A stretch of 64,000 nt of DNA. It comes from Typhlomys cinereus (Eukaryota > Chordata > Mammalia > Rodentia > Platacanthomyidae). The notes beneath the pieces are model-generated. The model had not been told where the DNA came from. It searched no databases and worked only from the letters and a program-made list of their open reading frames with translations. The stretch covers positions 1,426,001 through 1,490,000 of the forward strand of contig JALPQD010000116.1 of the NCBI GenBank assembly GCA_023101885.1, in the 5' to 3' direction. This document shows positions 23,245 to 36,658 of the stretch, piece by piece. A program made the translations under genes and the position numbers. Numbering within the stretch: the first letter of the stretch is position 1; each line of letters starts with the position of its first letter.

Positions 23245-26200
23245 CCCCTTCCCTCTCACCAGCCTTAGTGTCTGTGCAACTTAGGGATTCACCTCGATTC
23301 TAAGATTCCTGCTGCTCTCCATCTTAAGGTCCTCTGGGAGAACCTTCCTTCACTGCTCACCAGGTCCCTGGAGAGAGCTCGCTGGAGCCCAGTTAATCAC
23401 AGCCACCAGGGAAGAGAGAGCAGTCTCCCCACCCTCCAGGACTCTCATAGTAAACAAAGACCAGGAGACCTTAGAGAAGAGCTTGACCCCAGGGGAGAGG
23501 AGTAGAGAGCTGGGGGGTAGAGGTGCTGACCCTTCACCCATTCCAAAATGGGAAGAGGAGGTGTCATCCTGGTTTCCGCACCCATAAAGATTATTTTCAA
23601 AAAGATCTCTAAGGTGAGGAAAGGCAAGAGCAGCAGGTATTTGGAGAGTGGAGTTGGGGCTCAGAGGGGCGAACTTTACAAGATCATACGGCAAAGCAGG
23701 AGAAGGCCAGGCGTCTGGTCCCTTAGTCTCATATATAACCCAAACTGCCTCAGTGGTCACCGAGGCCAGGCACTGGGAAGATACAGATGTTGTCTGTCCA
23801 AGGTAACATCAGTCAGTAAGATGACAGCCGAGCCACGCTGTGACCCAGCAGGACCCAGGCCCTTCCATATGTCATGTCCATGCTCCAGGCACCGTGTCCA
23901 CGGTGATTGTCCCACGGCTTCCTGGTCACTGTCAGGAACTTTTGGCACCCTGGAGATCTGGGTGACTGCCAGCAACTAGTCCCAGCTACTCGAGAGGCTG
24001 AGGCAGGAGGATTACAAGTTCAAGGCCTGCCTGGGTTGCAGATTGAGTTTCAGGTCGGCCTGGACAACTTAGTGAAGCCCTGTCTCAAAATAAAAGGTAA
24101 AATGAGGGCCGGAGATGTAATTTGGTCGTGGAATGCTGGCCTAGAATTCTAGGTCTAGGTTCAACAGCAGCTGGGGAGGGGGGAGAAGGAGAAAGGAGAT
24201 ACAGGAGGCCAAGGTTCACATGCCATTTCCACGTGGTTCTGAAAGACACCACCAGGCTCCTGTTCTGCTGAGGAGTGCCATAAGGACTCAGAACCCAAAT
24301 ACTGTAGTTCTGGCCCCCCTTTGAGAAGTCTCTTTCAGAGTCAAACAGACATCCATACGACCAAACAAGGCTTCCCACCGCTCCCAAACCTCTGTCTTGC
24401 ACATGTAAAAAATTATATGGGTAAGAGAGCCTATTCAACACTATTCAACTATGAAAATCCAAAAGAAAAAAAAAACTGGGGTAAGGGACAGAGAAGTGAA
24501 TTATACTTGTCCTCTGTGGAATGCCATACCCCCAATAAAAAGTGAGGCGGGGTTTCTGCATAGGCAGGAAAAATGTCAAAATGTGTTTCTTTTTAAGGTA
24601 TAACTGAGCACTCTCGTGTGCCCATTTTTATTATTAAAGACAGATAGATGTACACAGGAGAATATTTGGAAGAAGTCAGCCACACAGTGGTGGTTATGTT
24701 TAAGGGGATGAAATCAAAGGAAAAGAAAGTTTCTTTACTAGACTCATGAAAACCCTTGGGGGGAGAGGATGGGCAGGGAGGTGGCTCAGAGGTAATATGA
24801 TTGCCTCACGGACCCCAGGACTCTGTGTTGGTTCTCTAGAACCCACGTAAGAATGCCAGGCATGGCAGTGCATGAGGAGAGGAGGCAAGACAGATCCTCG
24901 GGGGCTGCTGGCCAGTCAGTCTAGCCAAGCTGACTGACTGAGCAAGCGGAGGTAAGTAAGTGAGAGATCCTGTCTCAGAAGAAAGGTGGATGGCACCCGA
25001 GGTTGACCTCTGGCCCGCGGTGCGTACCCATATACACACAGACATGCACACAACACAAAATGTGCACACATGCATGGCCTCTGGGTCTCAGCCCATTGAA
25101 GTCAACAGGGTCTGCGGCTGTGAGCCAAGGACTCATGTGTCTGAGAAAGGCTGTCTTCCAACCCTACGTAGTCTGCGACATGTCAGCTTCGGAAGCTTCT
25201 TGGGAGAGCCGCCTGCCTCACCTAGAGCAGCTCCTAGAAATAGTCCTTCCTTTTACCTCCACGCCATGGCTTTACTAGCGGCGCCTTTTAGCCTGGAGTG
25301 TGAGCCATGTGCCAGCTTACTGTGCAGGGTGGCCTCTGGGTGGCCATCACCCTGCCTCTTGGGTCTCCGATTGCACCAGCCAGGGGTGGGGATGCTGGGT
25401 CCGTGAAGAGCTGGGGTTCTCCAGGGAGGCAGCTGAGATGACGTGTTTCTCACAAACAAGATTCTGCAGCCTGCCGCGCAGCCGCTAGCCCAGGGGCTCA
25501 GTGTCCCTGCCCAGCTGCATCTTGCTGATTGCCCCTCCAGACAAGAGCACTTTTACTAGCTGAGGCCCTCGGGGAGGTTACTGGGACTCAGGAGACCCCC
25601 TCGGGGAAATCTTTCCCAATTCCCAAGAAGCCAGAATTAATCGAGCAGCACGAGGCTCTTCAAGAACAGCGCTGCAGCAGCGCGCGGCCGGCTGGCATCC
25701 TCCTGCCAGATTGCATCAGATGCCCTCCTGTGCCCAGCCAGCCCCATCTGGGCCCTCAGGCTTGGGGTTTCTCCCCTCCTCTTTGGCTCCCTGTATTCTC
25801 CCCTCTCGTCCAATCTGCCCCTACCGTCTGGCCTCCCCATGCCTGGGACTCAGCCCACGGCAGGGTGCCAGCCGTCCGCAGGTACAGCGACCCAGCCCAG
25901 CTCTAAAGCAGGTCGAAATTAAAAAGTCCAAACATTTATCCAAGTACTGAGCAGCATCTGGGACTTTTTTGTACTTCCAGGAGCCACCAGAAGGAAAGAG
26001 AGGAGAGAAGGGGAAAAAGAGAGAGAGACAGACAAAGAGAACTCATGTGCATGATATACATGATAAAGAAATCCAGACAAAACCAGATAAAGACCAAGAA
26101 TATCCTTGGCACAAGCAAAGGGAAACCAGGCTAGTCTTTAACCTCTTTAGTGTTGAACCTTCCATCCCACCTCCCAACTCCAAGTGTACCTTTCCAAGAT

Positions 26201-29200
26201 GAGGTTAATACCTGTTTGCTTGGAACATTCTTAAGGACAACCGGGCATGCATGAAATGGAAGCTCTTTGGAAATGGAAGTTATTATGCAAAATGATACTA
26301 ATATGGGGTAGAACCTGGGGAGCCAATTTCTTGTCCCACTGAGTGGGGTCCCAGGGTCCCAGAACTGGAGGTAATAATAAATCTGAATGTCTCACAGCAA
26401 GCCATGTGGCCTGGCCTCACAGGCGATTTCCAGAACAGTTTGACAGTAACCCCTTCTTCTTCTGACTTCCCCTCCTACCCCCACCACCACCAGGCAACAT
26501 ACAGGTCCTTGAAGACTAGAGAAGCAGTCTTCAAGGTATGTATGCAATAGCATACAACCACTGGTCCTCAAATTGGCACATGCTACAGAACTTGATAAAA
26601 CACAGGTCCAGGTTTCTAGGTCACACTTTCCATCCAGGGTGTTGGTAGATCCAGGTTGAGCTTTGCCAATTTGCATTTGTAACAAGTTTCCAAGCAAGCT
26701 AATGCTGCCATGATATTATGTCAGAGAAACATCTGAGACAGGTGATAAAACAGATCCTTGGGCAGAAACACCCAGAGAGATAGATTCAGAGAGTTGAAGG
26801 ATTCTGCTGAGTGTGGGGGGGAGCAGAGGGCAGTAGGGATAGAGCTTGAACTCAGGACCTCATGCATGCATTGCAAGCACTCTACCATTGAACTACATCC
26901 CCTACTAGGATCCCATGGTTCTGACAGTCTCCCAGGTGATTCCAATGCCGTCCACCGACCACGCCCAAATAGCCAGCCAGTCCTCCTACAGTACTCATCG
27001 GTTACCAAATTGGACTCTCCACTTTAATAAGATCCCCAGGTAATTTTTACCCACCTTACAGTTGGAGATGTGCTGCTGTTTCAAGACAGTTCTAAACCTG
27101 CACTGTACATTAAGGTAACTTGGGGGAACTTGAAAAACATCTCTGTCCCACCAATCAGATCAGGAAGCCTGGGGTGGGTTGGTTGAACAATGGTGGGTGC
27201 TGGCAAAACTTGCAGGTGAGCACCGGCCCTCTAATGAGGACAGGAATTGATGGTATCCTCCGTCTGAAGGTTTTTCAGCCACCGATTGACTCAGAGAACC
27301 AAAAAGGGGGAGGATATGAAAGCAATGTCTTCCACCTCTGGAAGACTGTACATTTTCCAGAATATTTCCAAAGTGTTATCTTGAATGACGTCACAGTGAC
27401 CCTACCAAAGTACAGAGGGGGCTTAAAGTAGTTTTGCCCGCTCTGGAGAGATATTGAGGCTTAAAGAAACTGACTTGTTCAAGAGCAATAGACAATTATA
27501 AAACTGGTGATACAATCCCTCTTTCTGCTCCTCCTTCTTTTCCTCCTCTTCCTTCTCTTCTCCTTTTCTTTCTCTCTTCTTCTTCTTCCTCCTCCTCAGG
27601 TATTTTTTACTTGTTCAACTCAAGACAATCCACTGCACATACAATGCTCAGGGAGAACCAAACAAACTTCTTTGGGGTAGGGAAGCCACCTTTCAAAACT
27701 TTTCCATGGTCTATGGTCAGAGTAATAATAAAGAAGTGTTGTCTTCCCTTATCTTTGGGGAAACTGAGGCAGGCAGTGATGAAGAATGGAAGCAAGAACA
27801 AGCTCAGGAAATGCAAGGTCCCTGCCTGTCCCCTTCTACCCCCCCAACCCCTCTCCCTAATGTTCATGGATATAGTTTGATCAAACAGGTAAGGAGTGAT
27901 GGTTACTATGGTAACTGCATCCTTATCAATGCCCATCCAGGTTTGATTCACTTAGCGGCTCCACCTCCCTGTAACAAGGCTACAGAAAAAGGAACCTGAT
28001 GGGCCAGTGCTTAAGTCTTCCTAGAAGGATGCTGACCAACCACTAACTCTTCCCCAAACATTTACAGAGCATTCTAGAAGCAGATGACCACACCCCGTCC
28101 TCAGATAAAAGAGAACTCAATTATTACCTCTTTTTTCTTAAAGACAAAAAAAAAAATACATGATTCACCTTCTGTGATTCTCTTCATATGATATTAATCT
28201 TTTCCACTAGGAGATGCTTACAAGATTATTAATTGGAATTTCAGATTTCAGAGGCACTAGGAAGAGAGGCTGAAAAATCCACCATCCCCTAACCCCTGCT
28301 CAGGCCAAGGCAAATATTGTTCTTATGTTAAGTCAGTAGTTCCATAAGCGCTTGAAGAAAGTGACCCACCCTCTTTCTGGTTCTAGTTCTTGTTCAACTG
28401 CTGTGGATCAGATTTAAACCTTGACTTTTGCGTTCCTAACTTTGCTGTACATGGAAATCCCCTGGGAGCTTTAATAAAACAAAGTCACAATGCTTATTTC
28501 ACAGCCCAAGCCAATTACATCAGAATGTCTAGAAGTCAGAGCCAGACATCCTTATTTTTTAAAGATCTCCAGGGGGTACTAACATGCAATAAAGCCAAAG
28601 AAGCATTGCCCTACTATTGTTTTCTCTCCCACAATTTCCTTCCCTTCCCCTGCAGACCAGTGACCTCTACTAAAGACTCAGCTCAGCACAGATGTCTAGC
28701 CCGGCTTTCCTCGGTAATCTGGGCTCCAGGTGTCAACAGACCTCTCATTACTCATGTGATTGTTAGGCACAAGGCTCTGACCTTGAGCACTGATTCAGGT
28801 TATTGTACTTCAGGTTGTACTTCATATTTATTTCCATCCTGCACATGGATCCATGTAACTGAACCCAAACAGTAGCAATGCTTTCAGTATGCTCATGATG
28901 GCTTGTGAGGCTTAAAAACAAAAAGGAATACCATTTAGGGGGCAGGAGGAGATAGCCCAGTGAGTGAAGCATGATGAGTTGAGTTTAGATGCCCAGTTGT
29001 CACGTAAAAGCCGGTCACAGTGGTGTGTGCCTGTAATCACAATACTGGCTTGCTGTATTGCTAAAACAGTGAACTCCAGGTTCAAGGAGAGACCCTGAGT
29101 CAACGTAGCAGGCAGAGGGGGAGCCGAGATGGCTCAGCATGCAAACCTGGAGACCTCACCTCGACTCATGGCTTCTACATGGTAGAAACAAAGAACCAAC

Positions 29201-29361
29201 TTCAAAAAGTTGTCGTCTGACCTCATATGTCATATGGATCTGCTCATTCTCTCTTAAATTAATAACTACTTAATTATTAAGGTGAGTTAATTAATTATTA
29301 AGGCAGAGAGTCACGGAGGAAGACATTCAACATCAACCTTTGGTCTCCACGCATGCACACA

Positions 29362-29407
<46 letters not shown>

Positions 29408-29710
29408 CACACACACTCCAATTTTAATAGCCATGGGGTGGGGTGCACATCTGTATCTCCACCATTTGGAAGACAGAAGCGGGAGGATCTTGAGTGTGAG
29501 GCCAGCATAAAGAGACCATGTCTCAAGCAACAGCAACAAAAACCATTCCATTTTAACAACCCATTCTGTAAATGAGATAGATTACATCATTTTCTTCCAT
29601 GGTCCCTTCTGTATTTGTTTCCTAGGACTTCATTACAAAGTACCACAAACTGGGTGAGCTAACACAACAGAAATGAATGCTCTCCTAATTCTGGGGGCTA
29701 GAAGTCTGAA

Positions 29711-29758
<48 letters not shown>

Positions 29759-32700
29759 ATGAGCACGCATATGGTATGGTATGATGTGGAGGGACATATA
29801 TATAGGGTTGCATCATGCTACGTGCTCTGAGGGAGACTCCATGTCAGCTTCTAGAGGCAACTACAATCTGAAGAATTCCTTGTCTTGTATATGTGTCAAT
29901 CCAGTTTTTACTTCTGTTTTCACATGACCCTCTTCCCTATGTCTGGACACCTGTCACTAAACCTGGAATCCACCCTAACCCCATGTGGCTTCATCTTAAC
30001 TAATAATATCTACAAAGGCCAAATAAGGTCACATTCTGAGGTTCTAGATAAATGTGGATTCTGGAAGAACATGCTTCAGTTCTGAACACCTTCACACCCC
30101 AGGAACCCACCCACTGGCCCTGGCTCAGTCCTGCCATTTGCTGATAAATTCCCGTATGTTGAACTTGCAGCACTCAATGTTTGGTGTGTATACACACACA
30201 TACACACACACACACACACACTCACGCACACAGGCATACACACACACACACACTCCAATTTAAACAGCTATGGGCGGGGAGCACATATACAGTTCCAACA
30301 GTTGGAAGGCAGAAGCAGGAGGATCATGAGTGTGAAGTCAGATTTTGAGGTCAGCATAGTGAGACCATGTCTCAAACAACAACAAAAACCATTCTGTAAA
30401 TGTGTTATATGTAACAGCGTGGCTGCCGCTGGCAAGATACAAGTTCCTCCAATGATCTCCAAATGCTAACCACATAGTTCAAGGGCCCATGCTATCAACT
30501 TTAAATCTCTGCCTGCAAATTCTCTGAGGACAAGGACCCCAAATCCCTAACACTGCTAGCCCAGATGCCTACGGAAGACCAGCAAGGGGAAGATCTCCGT
30601 GAAGTTCCCCAACTTCCACCATCCCTCCCCCTGTTGGTCTTAACTATTTAAGCCTAAAGTAAATTCCTTTTGTTTGTTTGTAATCTATCTTTACAGGAAA
30701 TGGGTATATTGAAGGTAAAGAACTAGAAAACTTTTTCCAAGAGCTGGAGAAAGCAAGAAAAGGCTCTGGCATGGTAAGCCTCTCCCTCTACCCCATTATG
30801 TTGGGGTTTTCAGTCACCTTGATCTAAATAGCTTTGAAGCACGATCTGTCCTATTATGCATTAAGTGAGTGGGCCTGGAGTCTCTCTGGTCCTGACACTT
30901 AAAATTATCGCTTTTAGAAAGATATAAAGAAAAAGTAGGGTATTCAGTACGAGCCCCTTATTTCAATATGCTTGGGTATCTTAGATTAAGAAGCAACTAT
31001 CATTAGACACCAGGAGTTGATAAATGCCCCAAACTGCACAGATGTGTCTCCGTATACATATATGTATGACCATTATCTTTTCTTAGGGATAGAGTCCACA
31101 GTTCTGAGGGTTTATAACTTAATATTGGATGTTCGGAGACCCCCCCAACAAGCCTACAGTCCAGACAAGAATTTTTCAACTTCAGCACTATTGACATTTG
31201 GAGGCTGAATAATTTTCTTTGTATGAGCAGAGAGGTATTCTGTAAATGGCAGAATGTTTGCCAGTATCCCTAGATCTACCCATGAAATCTACCCAATGCC
31301 TCCCTCCTTTAAGTGATAACAATCAAAATGTCTGTAAACATTGCTAGACATCCCCAGGGTGGCAGTGGATCTGAATCATCCTCAGTATAGATCTACTGTC
31401 GTAGACCAACAACAGCGGGATCCTTAGTAAGGACCTGGAGGAAAATTGAGGGTTGCTCTAAGATAGCATCTGGGTCCTGTGTGGCTTTGGGTGCCGGTGG
31501 GGGATGGGATCATGACCTTCCTAGCTACACTAAGGGTCCAGATCATACCCCAGCTCTTCATGACAGGAATATTGTCTTCCCCTGGTGCCAACCTAGCTCT
31601 ACTGAACTTGCTAAAGCCTCCTGGAAGAGGCAAGGAACATCTTAGCTGAAAAGCTAAGAGGTGTTTGGAGCTGGTCTGTTGTGATCCCCCAGTCTAATCT
31701 AGAACCTGTAGAATCCATCCCCCGCCCCCAAATAGCTCCCTCAGGAGGGCTCTGTCCTTTCCCACGCTTCTTGCCTGTTGACCCCTCTACTACTTCTCAG
31801 CAAGTTTTCATGGAGCTGCTCTTGGGAGGAGTCCTGGTTCAAGACTCAGCAAAAGACCCCAGCGAGAAACTACAGGCTCACTCGGAGGGTTGGGGGTAAA
31901 GCATGGGTTTGTTTGTCAATAATTCTCTTATCAGCCCTCATTATTAGGGTAATGAAGCCCAGATTTCAGAATCGGGGCTTTAGAACTGATTCTGGAATCA
32001 CGGTCAGACAGAGAAACCTGTCTCGTTGAGTCTAGAATCCTTCTCTCTTGGACTAGGTGGATGGCTCAAGGGTTCAAGCATTTGCTTTGCAAGCAAGAGG
32101 ACCTGAGTTCTGATCCCAGATAAAAATGATGGCCAGAAATGACACTGGCCTGTACTTCCAGCCCCAGAGCAAAGCAGTAAGGAGGTAGAGCAACCTAGAA
32201 TGATTAATGAAGTCACCGTTGGGCCTCCACAGGCACATACACATCAATACTCTCTTGTACACACACACACACTCAACCAAAAAAAAATCCTTTTGTTAGT
32301 CATCCCCTCCATGGCATGAGGGGGTTCACCAGTCTGCCCATGACAATCCCAGTTGTCCTCCAGAACTGCTGCTCAGAGCAGCTGCCAAGGTAAAGAGAAC
32401 ACTCACTTGGAAACAGGAGCTAGACCTTTAGTTTCTGGCTATATGTTGCTGGGTGAACTTGAGAATAGTCACTTCATCTTGGACTCCACCTATGCATAAG
32501 AAGGCGCAGCCACTGGCCTCATGGGGACCATGCTAAACCTCTGATAGGCTGAGCACATTTATGACTAGTGCCTAGCACCAGTCCTTACACATGTGTTGAT
32601 GTAAATACTGACCAAAAATAAGATGGGCTAATCGGGACCAATTTGCAAAAGTAAAGGTGATATAGAAGGAATTCAAAACATACTCTCAAAATTCATAGAC

Positions 32701-35700
32701 TTTTCCCTTGGCCCAATCTTGCAAAGTGTGAAACCCAACTGGAAGGCATCAGGTAATTAAATCAAAAGCGACAGATGTCTGTGGGAGAATGAAGTATTGA
32801 GCAGAGATAAGAAAGAGCCCCATGGTGCAAGTAACAAATCGGCAGCATCCAAAGCCAGGGGAAGGTTCTAGAACTTTAGGAAAGCATTTTATTTAAGATA
32901 AGAAGTAGTGGGATGAAGGAACTCTTAGTAAGTGCTCTTTTTTCCTGCACTCAGAATAACTGAGTGAACTATTTAAATCCTTCCTCAGCTGTGTGTTGGC
33001 TTTCTCTTCACATTTCTCCTGGCATAAAACCAGATAAGAAATACTGTAGAATGGCTAATTGGTTTTTAGAGAAGGAAAATGAGTGATTCCCCCTTGCAGT
33101 GGTGAAGTGCTTGGGAGTCATCTTGGAGTGTTAGATTAGCTTGGGCTCTGCTTCAGGCTCAGTCAAAGGGGAGTCCTGGGTTCTCACATGGGAATAGTGC
33201 GGGCCCTCTGCTGGAGTTGCGAGTTGGCCCATCTCCCGGGCAGATGAGGGGTTTCATTACATTCATTCAGGCACATGTCAGCACGCCCTGACCCTCCTCG
33301 GTAATCATGTCACCGAGTCCTAGCTCTGTGCCGTGTGTCTGGGACACACACGATCCCCCGTCCTGCTGCATGAGATCCCTGACTCCATGAGACATGGCGG
33401 CTACTCAGCATGCTCTCTCTGGCCACAGATGTCCAAGAGTGACAACTTTGGAGAGAAGATGAAGGAGTTCATGCAGAAGTACGACAAGAACTCGGATGGG
33501 AAAATCGAGATGGCGGAGGTGAGTGCCTTGGGAACAGCTGAGGGTCACGAGGGAGTCATGGTCCCTGCACCCCTCATGTCAGGCTTTTTTCTAGGGACCC
33601 AATGAGGCACTAGTCTGAAAGATCTCTGCTCCCAGCAGTTGGGCTGACCAAACAGAACAGGTGGAAGCATTTTGATTTTTCTGTGTGTCGCCGGGGAAAG
33701 AAGGGGCAGGAAATAATGGCCCAGGGTCCCCAAAGGCCCTCAGGATCCAAGCAGGTGTTGCAGATCTGCAATAACCCAAGCTTGATACAATAGAAAGAGT
33801 GAAGACTAGAGACATTACAGCAGTCTGCTCTAAACATTCCAAGATAAACTTGAGATTACATATAAATACACATATATGGAGAGATCATGTATTCCACATC
33901 ATTAATACATGTTTGCATATACACACATGCATAAACATGCATACATACCACACTGATACTTACATATCAACATGCGCGTCAAACCTGCCAATTAGTCTGT
34001 GGCCCGTGGCCAAAGGGTCACCTAATGGTAGTGATGCCACATAAATAAGGACCTCGCTCTCCCGAGGAATATTGGTTCAGATGCTGCCATAGGCCAGGTG
34101 GCCCAGCAGCGAAACCCAAGGCAGAGATTTCAGCAGGTTTTATTTGCTGTGAGGAAAGAGAAGAAAGGGCCTCAGCAGAGGGCATCAGCTAAGAGGAGCT
34201 TTCTTCTGGAGCCTGGTCTTGGCCATGTTCGGAGCAGTGTGGTAAGGGGGATTCTGCGCCATGACACAGAATGTGCCCCACCTGGAGGCCCGTGACATTG
34301 TGTGCCAGCTGCCCTATCTGAGGGATGAAGGGATGAGCTATTGGCAGTCACCCTCAGGCCAATGAGGGGCTTAAAATGTTGCACGCTGGAGACATGCCCA
34401 TATTGTAAGTCTTGGGGTCGGAGGATTTCTACTTTAAAAATACGAGCTGCAGCCCATGTTTTGGGGCTTGTGGACCATGAAGTCTCTGTCCTCAACTCTT
34501 CAACTCTGCCAGAAAAGCAGCCACGGGTAACATGCAAATGAACAGGCTTGGCCATGTACCACTAAAATTTTCCCGACATGTCTTGGATCATATGTGGAGT
34601 TTACTGACTCCTAGTTTGGGTCAAGAGAGTCTCCTAATGGGCAAGGCCGGAGTCAGGCTTGGTTCCAGATGAAGGAGGCCCAGACTCCAGCTCTGCTTCT
34701 TATTAGCAGTTCTCTTGGCCCTGATTCCTACTCCAAAACATGTTCCAAGATGGCTGCAGCAGTCCCAGACCTCACATCTATAGTCCATTTCCAGAGCCAA
34801 CAGGAGTCCTGTCACATTCAATTGGCCAGAACTAGGTCACAGTACCTACTCCTAAGCCAATCACTGTCAAGGGGAATGGGATTATCCACTTGGCTGAGTT
34901 ATACTAATGAGGATTTGTCCATAGCCCTAGTACTCCATGAGAAGGAAAAGGGGGGATAAAGAGCAGTTGGGTGGGAATTCAGTGTTGGCTGCATGGGGAA
35001 CTTGTATTTCTTATATTGACTGTTGAAGTATTAATTTGTATCCAATAAACAACATCCATTTGGTATGAGGATTTCTGCATATTTATCTTTCAAATCATGA
35101 ACTTACCAGCATGAGCAAGATACCCCCAATATGTCCACCTTGCTGGATTGGTACATCCCAGACAACCACCTTGCGGTTCTAGAGTTTTAAACGATGTGGG
35201 ATAGATGATCTACTGAGTGTTGTTTTGAGTCTCGGAGGGAAAGCTACATTTTAAAGGAACAATATCTGCCCCTACTTGAAGATTGGGGTGACCAAGAATC
35301 ACTTCTCAGAACTCTCTTCCCCTTTGAAGGGCTGTCAGTCCCTGTTCTAAAGGAAGGAAGCAAGATGGAGCAGAATGTGGTTTCCACACTGCCTTCCTAC
35401 GGGAAAGTCGGATCTGCCTGGTGAGCTCCCTTCTTAACACGTGTTCTCTGTGTTCCCCAGCTGGCCCAGATCCTTCCGACCGAAGAGAACTTCCTCCTGT
35501 GCTTCAGGCAGCACGTGGGCTCCAGCGCTGAGTTTATGGAGGTGAGGTCAAGGTGTTCAGGGGAGGACTATCTGAATGTCTAAGATGGTTCCTGGGAGAC
35601 ACTAAACCCCTCAGAGTTCTGCTACTTGGTGTGGCTCATGACCCAGAACGTCAAGTGTGAGTGTTGGCCGAAAAGGCAAACTCCTGCTTCCACCGAATCA

Positions 35701-36609
35701 GTTCTAACACCTTACCAAGATCCCCCAAATGACATCCGCATATGATAAGTGGGGATTAAAATTGGGTCGAAGACGATGGGGATATGTTAAGTTCATCCAT
35801 TTCCCCCCTTTCCGGGATTCATGGAGGTCATTTGCATATGATATGGGAAAACCTTTTTGTTTAGACTCCTGAGATGTTCTATCATTCTCAAACAGTTTTT
35901 CCCCTTACAATCAACAGCTTCAAGGGACAGGATTAAGAAGGGTGGACTTGGGACTGGAGAGGTGGCTCAGGGATTAAGCCTCTGCCTTGCAGGCGGAAGG
36001 TCCTGAGTTCGGATCCTAGACCCCATGTATAGATGCCGGGCGGAAGCTGGGGCGGCCTGCGTTTCTGGTCCTGGTAGGGCGGAGCCTGTGAATCCCGGGG
36101 CAGAGTAAACAAGAAGGAGGTGGAGGTGTCCATGGTGGCTCCCAAATTCGTCTGTGGTTCTACACACACATACATACATACACATACATACACACGTGCG
36201 CACACATGCATACACGCACAATTGAATAAATCATAAATAAAAAAATTTAAAAGAAGGGTGGACTTATGAGTCACTCCAGTTTCTGGTATATTCTAGGTTT
36301 GATCTTTGATTGTGGTCTGGGCTTCAGTATTGCCCCTTCAAAATGAACTCCATCCCCTTGGCTATAGAAATTCTTTGCTCTCTGTGTGGCCAAACACTTG
36401 ATATTCAAACTCAAGTGTCTTTAGAATAATATTCAACTGACAAGTTAAGTGATATAAAACTACTGATATAGAACTGTTTCGCATATAAAATAGTAGAAAT
36501 TCCATATGGTCAGGCAATTCTATTATTAATCCGGACATCCAGCATGCTATCAATGACTTTATTGCTATTTTCTGGAATTCCACCCAAAGCAGTCAGTGTG
36601 TATGTGTGT

Positions 36610-36658
<49 letters not shown>

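Larger units (their letters stand above)
20936..30696 (+). other. CALB2: CALB2 intron 1 (about 9.8 kb)
   Basis: Phase-1 intron splitting Ca2+ loop 1, with donor gtcagt and acceptor ttacag. It contains two long (CT)n tracts (about 21737-21790 and 23158-23240), a run of 17 C at 22283-22299, a B1-ID composite SINE, a B3 SINE, MER20-like remnants, an MLT1-like LTR and two related B1/(CA)n blocks. An RFX-like palindrome lies at 27902-27915. I see no additional coding exon; open frames here do not resemble any known protein. Confidence 0.9.
30774..33428 (+). other. CALB2: CALB2 intron 2
   Basis: 2.66-kb phase-0 intron with donor gtaagc and acceptor ccacag. It holds a Charlie-type hAT remnant (about 31165-31375) and one copy of the unfamiliar B2-like SINE (about 32053-32280) ending in a short (CA)n. 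The rest is unremarkable single-copy-looking DNA. Confidence 0.9.

Noticed and set aside
33333..33605. 90-codon + frame containing EF-hand residues
   Set aside because: It is CALB2 exon 3 read through both flanking introns; splice sites at 33428/33429 and 33518/33519 define the real exon.
35946..36020. tRNA-like sequence with box A and box B
   Set aside because: It is the head of a B2-like SINE; the tRNA arms are not preserved and it runs into a SINE body. The same applies to other SINE heads in the window.
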